Shown: piece by piece, positions 43,065 to 52,312 of the stretch
How positions within the stretch are numbered: the first letter of the stretch is position 1
Layout of the letters: the number at the start of each line of letters is the position of its first letter
DNA from: an uncultured Collinsella sp.
GTDB lineage: Bacteria > Actinomycetota > Coriobacteriia > Coriobacteriales > Coriobacteriaceae
Length of the DNA stretch: 64,000 bases
Direction: 5' to 3'
Assembly (NCBI GenBank): GCA_902491765.1
Contig: CABUIY010000011.1
Location: forward strand, 5,949 to 69,948
Program-made: the position numbers and the translations under genes
Notes under the pieces: generated by a model
The model's input: the letters and a program-made list of their open reading frames with translations, nothing else
Databases searched by the model: none
Told to the model about the DNA's origin: nothing

Positions 43065-46000
43065 CTAGCGCTTCTTTGTGGCTGACTTAAGGCGAGCGAA
43101 CCATAGGGCCGCAGTGCCCGAGGTCAGGAGTGCGGTGATGTATGCGGCGACGGTAACAGACCCCGTTGCCGGCAGGTTCTGAGGCAGGGCGCATCGTTGG
43201 ATGACGCGGTCCTCATCATGCGCCTCGAGTTTATCGCCACCGCCGTTGCGGCAAAGATCGACGCGCGCGCTGTTGGCAAGTGCGGCTTGGGGCGTATAGG
43301 ACGACGTTGCCTGCATATGCACGACTGCGCCTCGGGCATCCGAGTTAAGGGCCGCCTTGGCATCGTCAAGATCGTCGTGTTCGTCTTTAAGGTCATCCCT
43401 GGTCCAAGAGTCCGCCTCGCTTCTGGTTGTAAAGTCGGCGGCTACCGCACCGTATTCAAAACGGATGCCCGTGATGACGGCGTCGCCTGTAAGATCGATC
43501 TCTTTCGTATCGAGCGTGACGGACTTGTCCGTCGGGATATCCGCTTTCCATAGGTGCCACCCGTCGTAATCGACGAGACGCACATCGTCGCCCAGCAGCT
43601 TTGCAACCTCTTCCGTTTCGAGCCAAGGATTGCGATGCCCGTCGTCAAGCGTTGCATTGACCTGCTTGCCCGTATCGCTTGTTCCTGCCGGAGACGTTCG
43701 ATACCACACGTTGCACAGCCCGTTTAGATCACCGATCGCAATAGGGGTTTCAACGGCAACAAGTTTCGCTGCGCCATCCTTGGCGCACTCAAGGTCGTCG
43801 GTGATGGTCAACTCGTCGACCCAGGTGCTCGACTCATTTTTGGCGTCGATGGTATAGGAGAAGGCGCCCTGCGTATTGGCCCGTGCTTTGGCTCGGTTTT
43901 TTCCGTCGCCGTTGGCAACGAGTTTGCTTACGACTGGCTGTGCAATCTCTTGGCGCTTATCGACGCTTCCCCTGATCTCGATGGGGGTATCCTTCATGGC
44001 CATGGTTTGAACTTCTCCCGTGGCCTTTACTTCAAACGTTATCTCTTCGGCGAGGTCGTAGGTACGCGGAGACATCGTTTCGCGTAGGGTGTAGGTGCCG
44101 GGCGAAAGGTGCTCAATGTGGTGCGGTTTGCCGAATGAAGTCCAAGAATCGATTTCGTTGCCATTGGAGTCGCAGAGGACAAGCTCGGCGCCTGTCACTT
44201 CCTGACCTCCGCACGCGTCGACTTTGGAGACATCGATCTTGGTGTAGTCGTTGGAAACGTCAAGGCGCACTTCGATCACAGGCGTTTGCTGGTCGGCGTA
44301 CGATAACTTCACAGTATGTGGGGTCGGGTTGAGCAGATAACCTTCGGGCGCTTGTGTCTCGACGACCTCGTAGGTGGCGGTACCGCATCCCAGCGAAAGA
44401 TGGTCGACTCGCGCATGCCCCCGTTCGTCGGTTGTAACGGTGGCGACGGTTTCGCCATCCAGGGCGACGATGCTGCCGTCGGTTCGCACGATGTCGCCGT
44501 CAGCGCGGATGTCAAACGTGGCTCCAGCGAGGGTGTGCCCATCTACGGCATCCGTCTTAATGATTTCGATGCTTCCGGTTGCGGCGTCGTCATAGAACGA
44601 GGCGACGGCGACCGGTGTCAGATTCCTGTCGGCGGGAATCGTTATCTCCAGGTCTTCTCCGCGCAGATACGGTTCCTTGGCCGACGCCTCGTGCACGTAG
44701 TATGTTCCGGGATTAAGTGATTCAGGCAGCGTGACGGCGCCGGATGTATCGGTTGTGAAGGTATTCATTACATTGTGGGCCGGATACCAACATGTTTGCG
44801 AGACGGGCTCGTGATGGCTATCGAGCAGCTGGAACGTAAAGCCGGCAAGTGGTACGGTGCCGCCGGTCTGAGCATCACGCTTTACGATTTGAAGGTGTGT
44901 CGATAGGGCATGGTTGTCAACGATGTACTGAAGCTCGGCGCCGTCTGCGGTCTGCTCTGCTGTGATGGTCCATTCCCCTGCTTGCTTAAATCCTTCAGGG
45001 ACCGTTTCTGCAACCTCGCGAACGGTGTAGCCCGCGCGGTCGTAGGGAATGGCACCGTGAGCGCCGGCGGGTCGCTTGCCTGCGCCAAACCATGCTTCGG
45101 GCTGGTCTTTGGTGGAGGCAAAGCCATAAACGTTTGTGGTCAACGTGCCGACGACTTGTTGGGAGCTATTGCTGACAACTTCAAAGACGACGCCTTTCGC
45201 CGGCTGCTCTAGGCCGGACTCATTGTTATCGCCATGATCCTTAAACTTCGAGATTTCAAGGTCAAAGGCGATGGGGATGTTGGGAATACGGCTTTCGAGC
45301 TCAACGATACCCGTATCTCCGAGTTGCTCGGCACCGACGGTGTAGCTCCAGCTGTCGTTTGAAATCAGGTAGCCCTCGGGCGCTTTCGATTCGTAGATGG
45401 TAAAGGTGCCCAGAGGAACGTCATTGAGGATCGCCCGTCCGTTTTCGTCAGTCGTAAGGGTGCGAGTCCAGCCGGGAGTTGATTGCGAGACGCAGGTGAA
45501 TTCAGCGCCCGCAAGCGACGCTCCAACCTGGGCGCCGGCATCCGTGGCGGCATCGATTTTTGCAATACGCAAGGTGATGGTGCCGGGCTGCTCGTTAATA
45601 GTGACATGTTCGCCGCTGTTTTGTGTGGTGAAGGCTATTCGGTCGCTTCGAGGGATATAGCCTGCCGGGGCTTTGGTTTCGACCAGGTAATATGCCGTAT
45701 TGGGCAAAAGTGTTGCTTGTGCACGCCCGTTTTCGTCCATCTGGATAGTGCCGACACGTGCATCGCCCGCACTTTCAAAGATATCGAAGGTTGCGCCACC
45801 GAGTCTGTAGGTGTCGTTGCCGGCGGTGATGCCAGCCTGGGACGATTGTTTTTGGAAAGATACGGAGACGGCGGGCAGAACATAGAGCATGTCCTGGTGT
45901 GGACCCTCGCCCGAGACCGGGCCGTGATAACGCCTGGCTCGATGTGGGGCTGCCTTAATAGATCCGGACTTAGCGCTCTCGTAGAGCCAACGTGCAGCCG

Positions 46001-46496
46001 CTACGGCCTCGGCGTTTTCGTAAAACCTACCGCTCCTGGCAACTCCCTTGCTATTTGTATACGAATAGGTGCCGTCGGGGCGCGTGGTTCCCTTGAGCAT
46101 CCACACGGCAATCTGGGTGGCGGCACGGGCGAGATCGGGCGACAGGTTGTGGCCCCCAAAGGATGTGCTGGAGGGGTATCCGTGACAGACGATGGCGGCA
46201 AATTCGTCATCGAGCCATGTCCAGCCCTGGTTGTATGTGCGCCATGGCCCTCCCGGCTTGCTGGGGCCGGGGCAGTCTTGATTCATGCAGTACGAAATCG
46301 AAGTGTCCTGTGCCTCATATTTACCGACGCCGAAGGGGCCGCAGCCGTCGCTTATAGTGCGGAAATTAAGGGCGTCGTTCCCGTCGACGGCGAGTGCGGC
46401 CCCTGGGGCCAGGCAGCCGATCAGAAAAAAGAGGAGCAGGAGCAGCGGACCTGTTGCGATTGCGCTGTGGACAGAGTGCGTGGGTGCGTTGGACAT
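43065..46496 (-). CDS. Thioester/Cna-B cell-wall adhesin
   Basis: A 1143-residue surface protein. A signal peptide ends near ALA36. The next domain looks like a thioester domain: Cys70 in SYCMNQD and Gln128 in ATQIAVWML would form the internal bond that captures host proteins. About six Cna-B/SpaA-type beta domains follow (cores such as TLAGATFDI, LAGFTFQLL, GAEFTC, each with a Lys-rich first strand and an ETKAPAGY-type end), then a different beta domain near 870-1100. The end is LPATG, a hydrophobic helix and a basic tail, a sortase signal; no sortase is in this window. The ATG has AAGGAG. Binding target unknown. Confidence 0.87.
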   Translation of the reverse strand: MSNAPTHSVHSAIATGPLLLLLFFLIGCLAPGAALAVDGNDALNFRTISDGCGPFGVGKYEAQDTSISYCMNQDCPGPSKPGGPWRTYNQGWTWLDDEFAAIVCHGYPSSTSFGGHNLSPDLARAATQIAVWMLKGTTRPDGTYSYTNSKGVARSGRFYENAEAVAAARWLYESAKSGSIKAAPHRARRYHGPVSGEGPHQDMLYVLPAVSVSFQKQSSQAGITAGNDTYRLGGATFDIFESAGDARVGTIQMDENGRAQATLLPNTAYYLVETKAPAGYIPRSDRIAFTTQNSGEHVTINEQPGTITLRIAKIDAATDAGAQVGASLAGAEFTCVSQSTPGWTRTLTTDENGRAILNDVPLGTFTIYESKAPEGYLISNDSWSYTVGAEQLGDTGIVELESRIPNIPIAFDLEISKFKDHGDNNESGLEQPAKGVVFEVVSNSSQQVVGTLTTNVYGFASTKDQPEAWFGAGKRPAGAHGAIPYDRAGYTVREVAETVPEGFKQAGEWTITAEQTADGAELQYIVDNHALSTHLQIVKRDAQTGGTVPLAGFTFQLLDSHHEPVSQTCWYPAHNVMNTFTTDTSGAVTLPESLNPGTYYVHEASAKEPYLRGEDLEITIPADRNLTPVAVASFYDDAATGSIEIIKTDAVDGHTLAGATFDIRADGDIVRTDGSIVALDGETVATVTTDERGHARVDHLSLGCGTATYEVVETQAPEGYLLNPTPHTVKLSYADQQTPVIEVRLDVSNDYTKIDVSKVDACGGQEVTGAELVLCDSNGNEIDSWTSFGKPHHIEHLSPGTYTLRETMSPRTYDLAEEITFEVKATGEVQTMAMKDTPIEIRGSVDKRQEIAQPVVSKLVANGDGKNRAKARANTQGAFSYTIDAKNESSTWVDELTITDDLECAKDGAAKLVAVETPIAIGDLNGLCNVWYRTSPAGTSDTGKQVNATLDDGHRNPWLETEEVAKLLGDDVRLVDYDGWHLWKADIPTDKSVTLDTKEIDLTGDAVITGIRFEYGAVAADFTTRSEADSWTRDDLKDEHDDLDDAKAALNSDARGAVVHMQATSSYTPQAALANSARVDLCRNGGGDKLEAHDEDRVIQRCALPQNLPATGSVTVAAYITALLTSGTAALWFARLKSATKKR

Positions 46497-46750
46497 GGCT
46501 GCTCCTTATCCCTCGTGCGCCGCACGGGGAGGCCGCGGCGCTTGGGATGAGGCTACTGCCATGGTTCATGCGGGTAAGTACCGGAAGCTGACCAAAAGCT
46601 TGCCCGATTTCTGACAAATCGAGCTCAAATACAATAATCAGATAAAAGCGCAGGTAGAAGATGGTAAGAAAAGAAAGACAAAGGTCCTCATCTCCACAAT
46701 TGGCGCGGTTTTCAAACGATTCTCCACAGCTAAAACAAGCATCGACACCC
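46497..46750. other. Adhesin upstream region with a coding-like remnant
   Basis: About 250 bases between the adhesin start and the tRNA-Gly promoter. From about 46617 to 46782 one plus frame is open without a usable start codon and reads like normal protein (KRKTKVLISTIGAVFKRF). It may be a decayed gene end or chance. The adhesin promoter must lie here. Confidence 0.4.
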
Positions 46751-46780
46751 TTGTATCAAACAAGACAACCGCGTTATACT
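46751..46780 (+). promoter_or_regulatory. Promoter of tRNA-Gly
   Basis: TTGTAT (46751-46756), 18 bases, TATACT (46775-46780). Confidence 0.65.
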
Positions 46781-46793
46781 AGCCAACACACAA

Positions 46794-46868
46794 GCGGGCA
46801 TCGCCAAGTGGTAAGGCATCAGCTTCCCAAGCTGACACTCGCGGGTTCGAGTCCCGTTGCCCGCTCCA
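46794..46868 (+). tRNA. tRNA-Gly(CCC)
   Basis: Acceptor gcgggca / tgcccgc, anticodon loop ttcccaa (CCC), T-arm cgggttcgagtcccg, encoded CCA. Its last 18 bases (46851-46868) are repeated directly at 47042-47059. Confidence 0.95.
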
Positions 46869-46878
46869 AAAAAAGTAA

Positions 46879-46912
46879 AAGCACGACACCGTTCCGGTGC
46901 CGTGCTTTTTTC
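46879..46912 (+). terminator. Terminator after tRNA-Gly
   Basis: aagcacg...cgtgctt stem with an inner caccg/cggtg pairing, followed by six T. Confidence 0.9.
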
Positions 46913-46918
46913 AATAAG

Positions 46919-47059
46919 GTGCCGGGACTCGAACCTGCCAGGGTGCGAGCGTTAAATAAACGCGAAGCGTTTATAGCGAGCAGGCAAGGTCGCCGATAGG
47001 CGACCGCAGCCGGTGCGTATTTGCGAAGCAAATACGCGGACGTCCCGTTGCCCGCTCCA
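46919..47059 (+). repeat. tRNA-tail cassette, copy 2 (Gly)
   Basis: Same plan as the element after tRNA-Ser. An inverted 13-base T-arm copy (46923-46935, matching 46844-46856) comes first. Three perfect hairpins follow: 8 bp with a gaa loop (46956-46963 / 46967-46974), 7 bp with a gata loop (46988-46994 / 46999-47005) and 10 bp with a gaa loop (47015-47024 / 47028-47037). It closes with an exact 18-base copy of the tRNA-Gly 3' end, gtcccgttgcccgctcca, at 47042-47059. Confidence 0.75.
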
Positions 47060-47251
47060 CCGAGCACGGGAGGCATGGGGACGGCAAATCCAGCAAAGTC
47101 TTCCCCACCGTCTCCGTGAATCCGAGGAGATCGCCTGAAGCCGCTCTATGCTACAAAATGTTAGGTTAATGCCTGCTGCCCATACTCGCGCCCGCGCACG
47201 GTACAATGGTTGGGTTACGACCAACGTGCCAATAACCAAAAAGGAGCCGCT

Positions 47252-48595
47252 ATGATCGATCGCTATACCCGCCCGGAGATGGGACATATCTTCTCCCTCG
47301 AGAACAAGTATGCCATTTGGCAGGAGATTGAGGTCCTGGCCTGCGAGGCTCAGGCGGAGCTCGGCAAGATCGGTATTTCCAAAGAAGAGGCCCAGTGGAT
47401 TCGCGACCACGCCAACTTTGAGAAGGCGAAGGTTGACGAGATCGAGGAGGTCACGCGCCACGATGTCATCGCCTTCCTGACCAACATGAAGGAATATATC
47501 GACGCCGATGTTCCCGAGGGCGAGCCCAAGCCTAGCCGCTGGGTTCACTACGGTATGACCAGCTCTGACCTGGGTGATACGGCTCTGTGCTATCAGCTTA
47601 CTCAGGCGTGTGACCTGATTATCGAGGACGTTAAGAAGCTCGGCGTGATCTGCAAGCGTCGTGCCTTCGAGGAGCGCAATACGCTCTGCGCCGGCCGCAC
47701 CCATGGCATCCATGCCGAGCCGATGACCTTCGGTATGAAGTTTGGCTCCTGGGCATGGGAGCTCAAGCGCGACCTCGATCGTCTTGAGGATGCTCGCAGG
47801 AACGTTGCCTTCGGTGCCATCTCCGGTGCCGTCGGCACCTACAGCTCCATCGAGCCGTTCGTCGAGGAGTACGTCTGCGAGCACCTGGGCCTGGTCCACG
47901 ATCCGCTGTCCACGCAGGTCATCAGTCGCGATCACCACGCCTACCTTGCCGGCGTGCTTGCCACTACAGCGGCCACCTGCGAGCGCATCGCGACCGAGGT
48001 CCGCAACCTGCAGAAGACCGATACGCTCGAGGCCGAGGAGCCCTTCCGCAAGGGCCAAAAGGGCAGCTCCGCCATGCCGCACAAGCGCAACCCCATCACC
48101 ATGGAGAAGGTCTGTGGCCTGTCGCGCGTCGTGAAGTCCAACGCTCAGGTCGCCTTTGACAACGTTGCCCTGTGGCACGAGCGCGACATTTCGCACTCCT
48201 CTGCCGAGCGCGTCGCCCAGGCCGATAGCTTCATCGCCCTTGACCACATGTTCCAGTGCCTCATCCGCGTCATCGACGGCCTGCAGCTGTACCCTGCCCG
48301 CATGATGGCCAATCTCAACAAGACCCGCGGCCTCATCTTCTCCTCCAAGGTGCTGCTGGCTCTCGTCGATACAGGCATCACCCGCGAGGATGCCTATGCC
48401 ATCGTGCAGGAAAACGCCATGGCCACGTGGCACGAGGTGCAGGATTGCGTCTCCGGTCCTACCTTTAAGGAGCGCCTCGAGGCCGATCCGCGCTGCACCG
48501 TCAGCCAGGAGAAGCTCGACGAGATCTTTGACCCGTGGGACTTCCTCACCCGCATCGACACGGTCTTCGATCGCCTGGAGCAGCTCGAGTTCTAA
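47252..48595 (+). CDS. purB: Adenylosuccinate lyase
   Basis: Acts twice in purine synthesis, removing fumarate from SAICAR and from adenylosuccinate. It is 447 residues, with TSSDLGDTA, RTHGIHAEP and the superfamily signature GSSAMPHKRNP. The ATG at 47252 has AAGGAG upstream, while the frame's 14-codon extension has none. It is a plus-strand single gene following the tRNA-Gly cassette. Confidence 0.96.
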   Translation: MIDRYTRPEMGHIFSLENKYAIWQEIEVLACEAQAELGKIGISKEEAQWIRDHANFEKAKVDEIEEVTRHDVIAFLTNMKEYIDADVPEGEPKPSRWVHYGMTSSDLGDTALCYQLTQACDLIIEDVKKLGVICKRRAFEERNTLCAGRTHGIHAEPMTFGMKFGSWAWELKRDLDRLEDARRNVAFGAISGAVGTYSSIEPFVEEYVCEHLGLVHDPLSTQVISRDHHAYLAGVLATTAATCERIATEVRNLQKTDTLEAEEPFRKGQKGSSAMPHKRNPITMEKVCGLSRVVKSNAQVAFDNVALWHERDISHSSAERVAQADSFIALDHMFQCLIRVIDGLQLYPARMMANLNKTRGLIFSSKVLLALVDTGITREDAYAIVQENAMATWHEVQDCVSGPTFKERLEADPRCTVSQEKLDEIFDPWDFLTRIDTVFDRLEQLEF

Positions 48596-48664
48596 TTGAC
48601 CGATCGGGGAGGTAGTCAAATCGATCAATTCTCCGCGGCCCTCGTTCGAGTGCGACTTTCCAAC

Positions 48665-48704
48665 ACAAGCCCCGCTCGCAGCTCGCTCTGCCAGCGGGGC
48701 TTGT
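48665..48704 (+). terminator. Hairpin after purB
   Basis: acaagccccgct / agcggggcttgt, 12 bp, with a 16-base loop. There is no T run beyond ttgt, so efficiency is doubtful. Confidence 0.55.
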
Positions 48705-48796
48705 GCATGAGCGCACCTAGAAAGCTGGACGTCAGCGATATATGCGCGTCAACTGTGCTGCTTGCCGATAATTTGAGACATCTGACAAACATTACC

Positions 48797-48826
48797 TTGC
48801 CGGTAACTGTCGGGGGGGGGTATCCT
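48797..48826 (+). promoter_or_regulatory. Promoter with a nine-G spacer tract
   Basis: TTGCCG (48797-48802) and TATCCT (48821-48826) are 18 bases apart, and the last nine bases of that spacer (48812-48820) are all G. Both boxes are imperfect, so length changes in the G run would strongly alter activity. It lies about 63 bases before the start of the Ig-like surface protein. Confidence 0.5.
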
Positions 48827-48888
48827 TAAGCCAATTTTAAGGTGTGGGAGAATGCTGCGTTTTTTCACGAGAGATTGGACTTAGGGGA

Positions 48889-51800
48889 ATGAGAAAAGGG
48901 TTTTGGAGGATAGCCACAGGCATCTGTGTTGCTTTAACGGCGGCAACGTTTGGGCTGACGGTGGCCGCTCCGCATGCGGATGCTGTCATGTTGGAGTCGC
49001 AGGACGGTTCCATGGGTGCATCGTTTCTCCCATACGATTCGTCTACAGGCGATGTGTGGTCAGAATTTGATGTCGCTGTTGGACAGACGGTGAAAGGAAG
49101 GCTTTCCTTTTTTAATAAAAATCACGAATGGGCGCACATTGACCCTAGCGATATCGATATCACATCGTCTGACGAGGATATCGCTAAGGTAAGTTATGAG
49201 TCACATAGTTGGGTATTGACAATTAGCCCCACCAAAGTTGGCACAACGACTATAACCCTGAAGAGCAAGACCGACGAGAGTTTAAACGGTTCTCTTAAGA
49301 TTAAAAGTGTGGCTAAAGTCAATCCAATTAAGGTCAGTTTCGTTTCTTACGACCAATCTGGTGCGACAACAAACACCGCAACGCTGGGTTACACGGATGA
49401 TTGTCCGCAAAAATGCGGGAACACGCATTATGCATTACTAGAGGGGAGAGTTGACGTTCGTCCCGTGGACGAGAGCCGTGCGGCCACATATTTTGTTATT
49501 AAGGAAGACCCCTCAAAGGATTCCAAAGTCCAGGCAAGGGTGAATTCGAATTATTCATCATATGGAACTTCCGAGCTAAGCGCTTCTTTGCAACTCGAGG
49601 CGTTGTCGAAAGATGCTAAAGAGGCCAAGGTTCTTGTCGACTATTGCAACGGTGAAGTTGAGACGAAGAAGCTATGTGATGTTGTAACCGAGAATCAGGA
49701 GCCCGGATTCAATGAGCGTGGGAACAAAAAGCAAAAGATGCTGGTTGGGGACAGCTATTATCTGACTGCCATTCTCAACGTTTCTCCAAATGAAGTACTG
49801 AAGGCATGCCAGCGCGCACATTGGGGTGCGGACTTTGGCGCTGTAACCTATTCTCTGGAAAGCAACGATGTCGTTGAGCTTATCGATGGTGAAAACTCGT
49901 TTAAGGCAATAAAGCCTGGCACCGTTAAGGCTCATGCTCGTGATGGCCTTGGCAATGACCATCCCTTTGAGATAGAGGTTGTCGACTCTGCGGAAGTGAG
50001 CCTTTCGAAGGCTAAGTTTGTGTCGAGCGATTATACATTTCCCTGTGAGGTCAGTTCAGATAGTATATCCAAAGATTGGCTTTGGCTGGAATGTGACAGG
50101 GGGTTTGAATATCCAAAGGGCGTGCTGAGTAAAAGCGCTGAGGAATTGATGGACTCCTATGCCGGCGCAAAGTATTCTTTCACTTCAGATAATCCGGATG
50201 TCCTCGAGGTAAAAGGACCGATGTTTAATGGTGGCAGTTACTTGGGGTATTTAGTGCCTCATAGTTACGGCGATGCAACGGTTTCAATGTACTTGGGTGG
50301 TCGTCTCTGCGACACGATGACCGTTCATGTTGTCAAGCCTGGCGAGGAGCCTGCAAAGACTGCGGTTTCCATTGCGGACAGCTACTCAACCTCCATGGAT
50401 AAAGGCACGACTCAGCAGCTGAAGGCAAAGGTCTCCCCTGATGACAAGGCCAGCCAAGTTGTTTGGTCCTCTTCCAACGAGAGCGTCCTTACCGTCGACG
50501 CTAACGGTCTTGTTACCGCTGTCGGTGACGGTGATGCCACGATCACGGCAACGGTTGATGGGGTCTCTGCAACCACGGATGCGATTACGGTAACCACTCC
50601 GGTTGTAAAGGTGTCGGGCGTCAAGCTCAGCGTTTCAAACCTTAAGCTTGCTGTGGGCGGTGAGCCCTCGACGTTGACCGCAGCGGTTGAGCCCGATAAT
50701 GCAACGAACAAGAACTTGTCCTGGTCGTCGAGCGATCCTACGGTCGCCACGGTTGCAGACGGCGTCGTGACCCCGGTCAAGGCAGGTGTTGCTACGATTA
50801 CCGTCACCACTGAGGACGGAGAGCATAGCGCCACGTGCAAGGTGACGGTTATTCAGCCTGCTACGGGCATCACGCTCGATAAGCAGAAGGTCGTGCTTGT
50901 GGGCGCTGCAACCGAGCAGCTTAAGGCGGCGGTCGTTCCCGCGGAGGCTAACCAGACGATTGTCTGGAAGTCCAGCAACGAAAGTGTCGCTACAGTCGAT
51001 CAAACCGGAAAGGTGGCGGCTGTCTCCAAGGGCGCCGCAACCATCACCGTTTCGACTGAAGACGGCACCTATTCTCAGGATTGCGCGGTGACCGTCTCTA
51101 ATCCCGCAACGAACCTTACGGTCGACCAGAGCGTCCTCGGCCTCAAGAAGGGCGAAGAGGGCACCGTGAAGGTTTCTCTTGCTGGAACCCTTGCGGGTGA
51201 GGTCGACGAGACCAATCTTGCTCTGGATGACACGGGCGCTTCGAAGGCGTTTAAGGTTGTCGACAACGGTGATGGCTCCTACACCGTTACCGCCCTCAAG
51301 ACCGGTTCTGGTTCTTTTGTCATCACTGCAGGGTCGCTCTCCCAGACCGTTTCGGTGACCGTGACCAATCCCGCCCAAAAGGTTGAGCTCAACAAGACGA
51401 GCCTGTCCTTTACCGTCGGTGATGCCTCCACAAAGCTCTCCGCAACGGTGAGTCCTGCCGATGCAGACGATACGACGGTGAGCTGGACCTCCAGCGACTC
51501 GTCGATCGCCACGGTCAAAGACGGCGTCGTGACGCCGCTTAAGGCCGGTACCGCCACGATTACCGCCACCTGTGGCGACAAAACCGCGACCTGCGCCGTT
51601 ATCGTAGCGGCAAAGACCATTGCAGGCGTTGCGGGTAGCAACGGAACGGACGTTAGCGTAAGCGCCGAGAACAATGTCGCTGCCGGCATTGCCCAGAACA
51701 ACAGCATCTCTCTTGTGGTCGAGGAACCGACGGATCTTACCGATGCCGCCAATGCTACGATTTCCGGCCTTGAGCAGGGGACTACCAAGGTTGCCGATAA

Positions 51801-52239
51801 GCTCGATATCAAGCTTCTCAAGGACGGCGAGGTTATCGAGGACTACGAAGGCATGTCCTTCATCGTCCGTGTCAAGATGACTGCCGCCATGAAGGCGCTC
51901 ACCAATCTCAAGGTGCTCTACGTTGCCGAGGATGGTTCCACTCAGGCTATGGATACGTGGACCGAGGGTGACTACCTCTGCTTCCGCACGAGCCACTTCT
52001 CGACGTACGTGGTGACGGGCGAGGAGGCCAAGGGGGAGCCGGCTCAGCCTGCGCAGCCCGTGACGCCGTCCCAACCCGGTCAGCAGACGACGACCAAGGT
52101 AACCAAAACGTCCGCTAAGACTACTAAGGGTGCGCTCGCCAACACGGGCGACCAAACCCTTGCCGTCGCCTTTATTATGACCGTTGTCGGCGCTTCGCTG
52201 ATTGCCTTCGCGCTTATGCGCAAACGTCTCGAGTGTTAG
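48889..52239 (+). CDS. Ig-like (BIG2) repeat surface protein
   Basis: A 1116-residue exported protein. A signal peptide lies in the first 35 residues (ending PHADA). Residues about 45-480 are a divergent region with a BIG2-like start. At least four BIG2 Ig-like domains follow (cores WSSSNESVLTVDANGLVTAV, WSSSDPTVATVADGVVTPV, WKSSNESVATVDQTGKVAAV, WTSSDSSIATVKDGVVTPL), plus a variant. The end has LANTGD, a hydrophobic helix and MRKRLEC, a sortase-like signal of variant form. The first half is visibly poorer in G+C than the repeat half. ATG with AGGGGA. It is probably an adhesin or wall protein. Confidence 0.85.
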   Translation: MRKGFWRIATGICVALTAATFGLTVAAPHADAVMLESQDGSMGASFLPYDSSTGDVWSEFDVAVGQTVKGRLSFFNKNHEWAHIDPSDIDITSSDEDIAKVSYESHSWVLTISPTKVGTTTITLKSKTDESLNGSLKIKSVAKVNPIKVSFVSYDQSGATTNTATLGYTDDCPQKCGNTHYALLEGRVDVRPVDESRAATYFVIKEDPSKDSKVQARVNSNYSSYGTSELSASLQLEALSKDAKEAKVLVDYCNGEVETKKLCDVVTENQEPGFNERGNKKQKMLVGDSYYLTAILNVSPNEVLKACQRAHWGADFGAVTYSLESNDVVELIDGENSFKAIKPGTVKAHARDGLGNDHPFEIEVVDSAEVSLSKAKFVSSDYTFPCEVSSDSISKDWLWLECDRGFEYPKGVLSKSAEELMDSYAGAKYSFTSDNPDVLEVKGPMFNGGSYLGYLVPHSYGDATVSMYLGGRLCDTMTVHVVKPGEEPAKTAVSIADSYSTSMDKGTTQQLKAKVSPDDKASQVVWSSSNESVLTVDANGLVTAVGDGDATITATVDGVSATTDAITVTTPVVKVSGVKLSVSNLKLAVGGEPSTLTAAVEPDNATNKNLSWSSSDPTVATVADGVVTPVKAGVATITVTTEDGEHSATCKVTVIQPATGITLDKQKVVLVGAATEQLKAAVVPAEANQTIVWKSSNESVATVDQTGKVAAVSKGAATITVSTEDGTYSQDCAVTVSNPATNLTVDQSVLGLKKGEEGTVKVSLAGTLAGEVDETNLALDDTGASKAFKVVDNGDGSYTVTALKTGSGSFVITAGSLSQTVSVTVTNPAQKVELNKTSLSFTVGDASTKLSATVSPADADDTTVSWTSSDSSIATVKDGVVTPLKAGTATITATCGDKTATCAVIVAAKTIAGVAGSNGTDVSVSAENNVAAGIAQNNSISLVVEEPTDLTDAANATISGLEQGTTKVADKLDIKLLKDGEVIEDYEGMSFIVRVKMTAAMKALTNLKVLYVAEDGSTQAMDTWTEGDYLCFRTSHFSTYVVTGEEAKGEPAQPAQPVTPSQPGQQTTTKVTKTSAKTTKGALANTGDQTLAVAFIMTVVGASLIAFALMRKRLEC

Positions 52240-52273
52240 GGCGCCCTCTCGTTTAAGCGCGACCTTTCAGTCC

Positions 52274-52310
52274 AAGCCCCGTTGGTAACTCGTTTTACCA
52301 ACGGGGCTTT
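52274..52310 (+). terminator. Terminator after the Ig-like gene
   Basis: aagccccgttggta / taccaacggggctt, 14 bp, then ttac. Confidence 0.85.
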
Positions 52311-52312
52311 TA

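Noticed and set aside
46952..48628. 558-codon minus-strand frame opposite purB
   Set aside because: Shadow of purB, running into the tRNA-Gly cassette.
50635..52155. 506-codon minus-strand frame opposite the Ig-like gene
   Set aside because: Shadow of the repeat half; its repeats only mirror the BIG2 domains.
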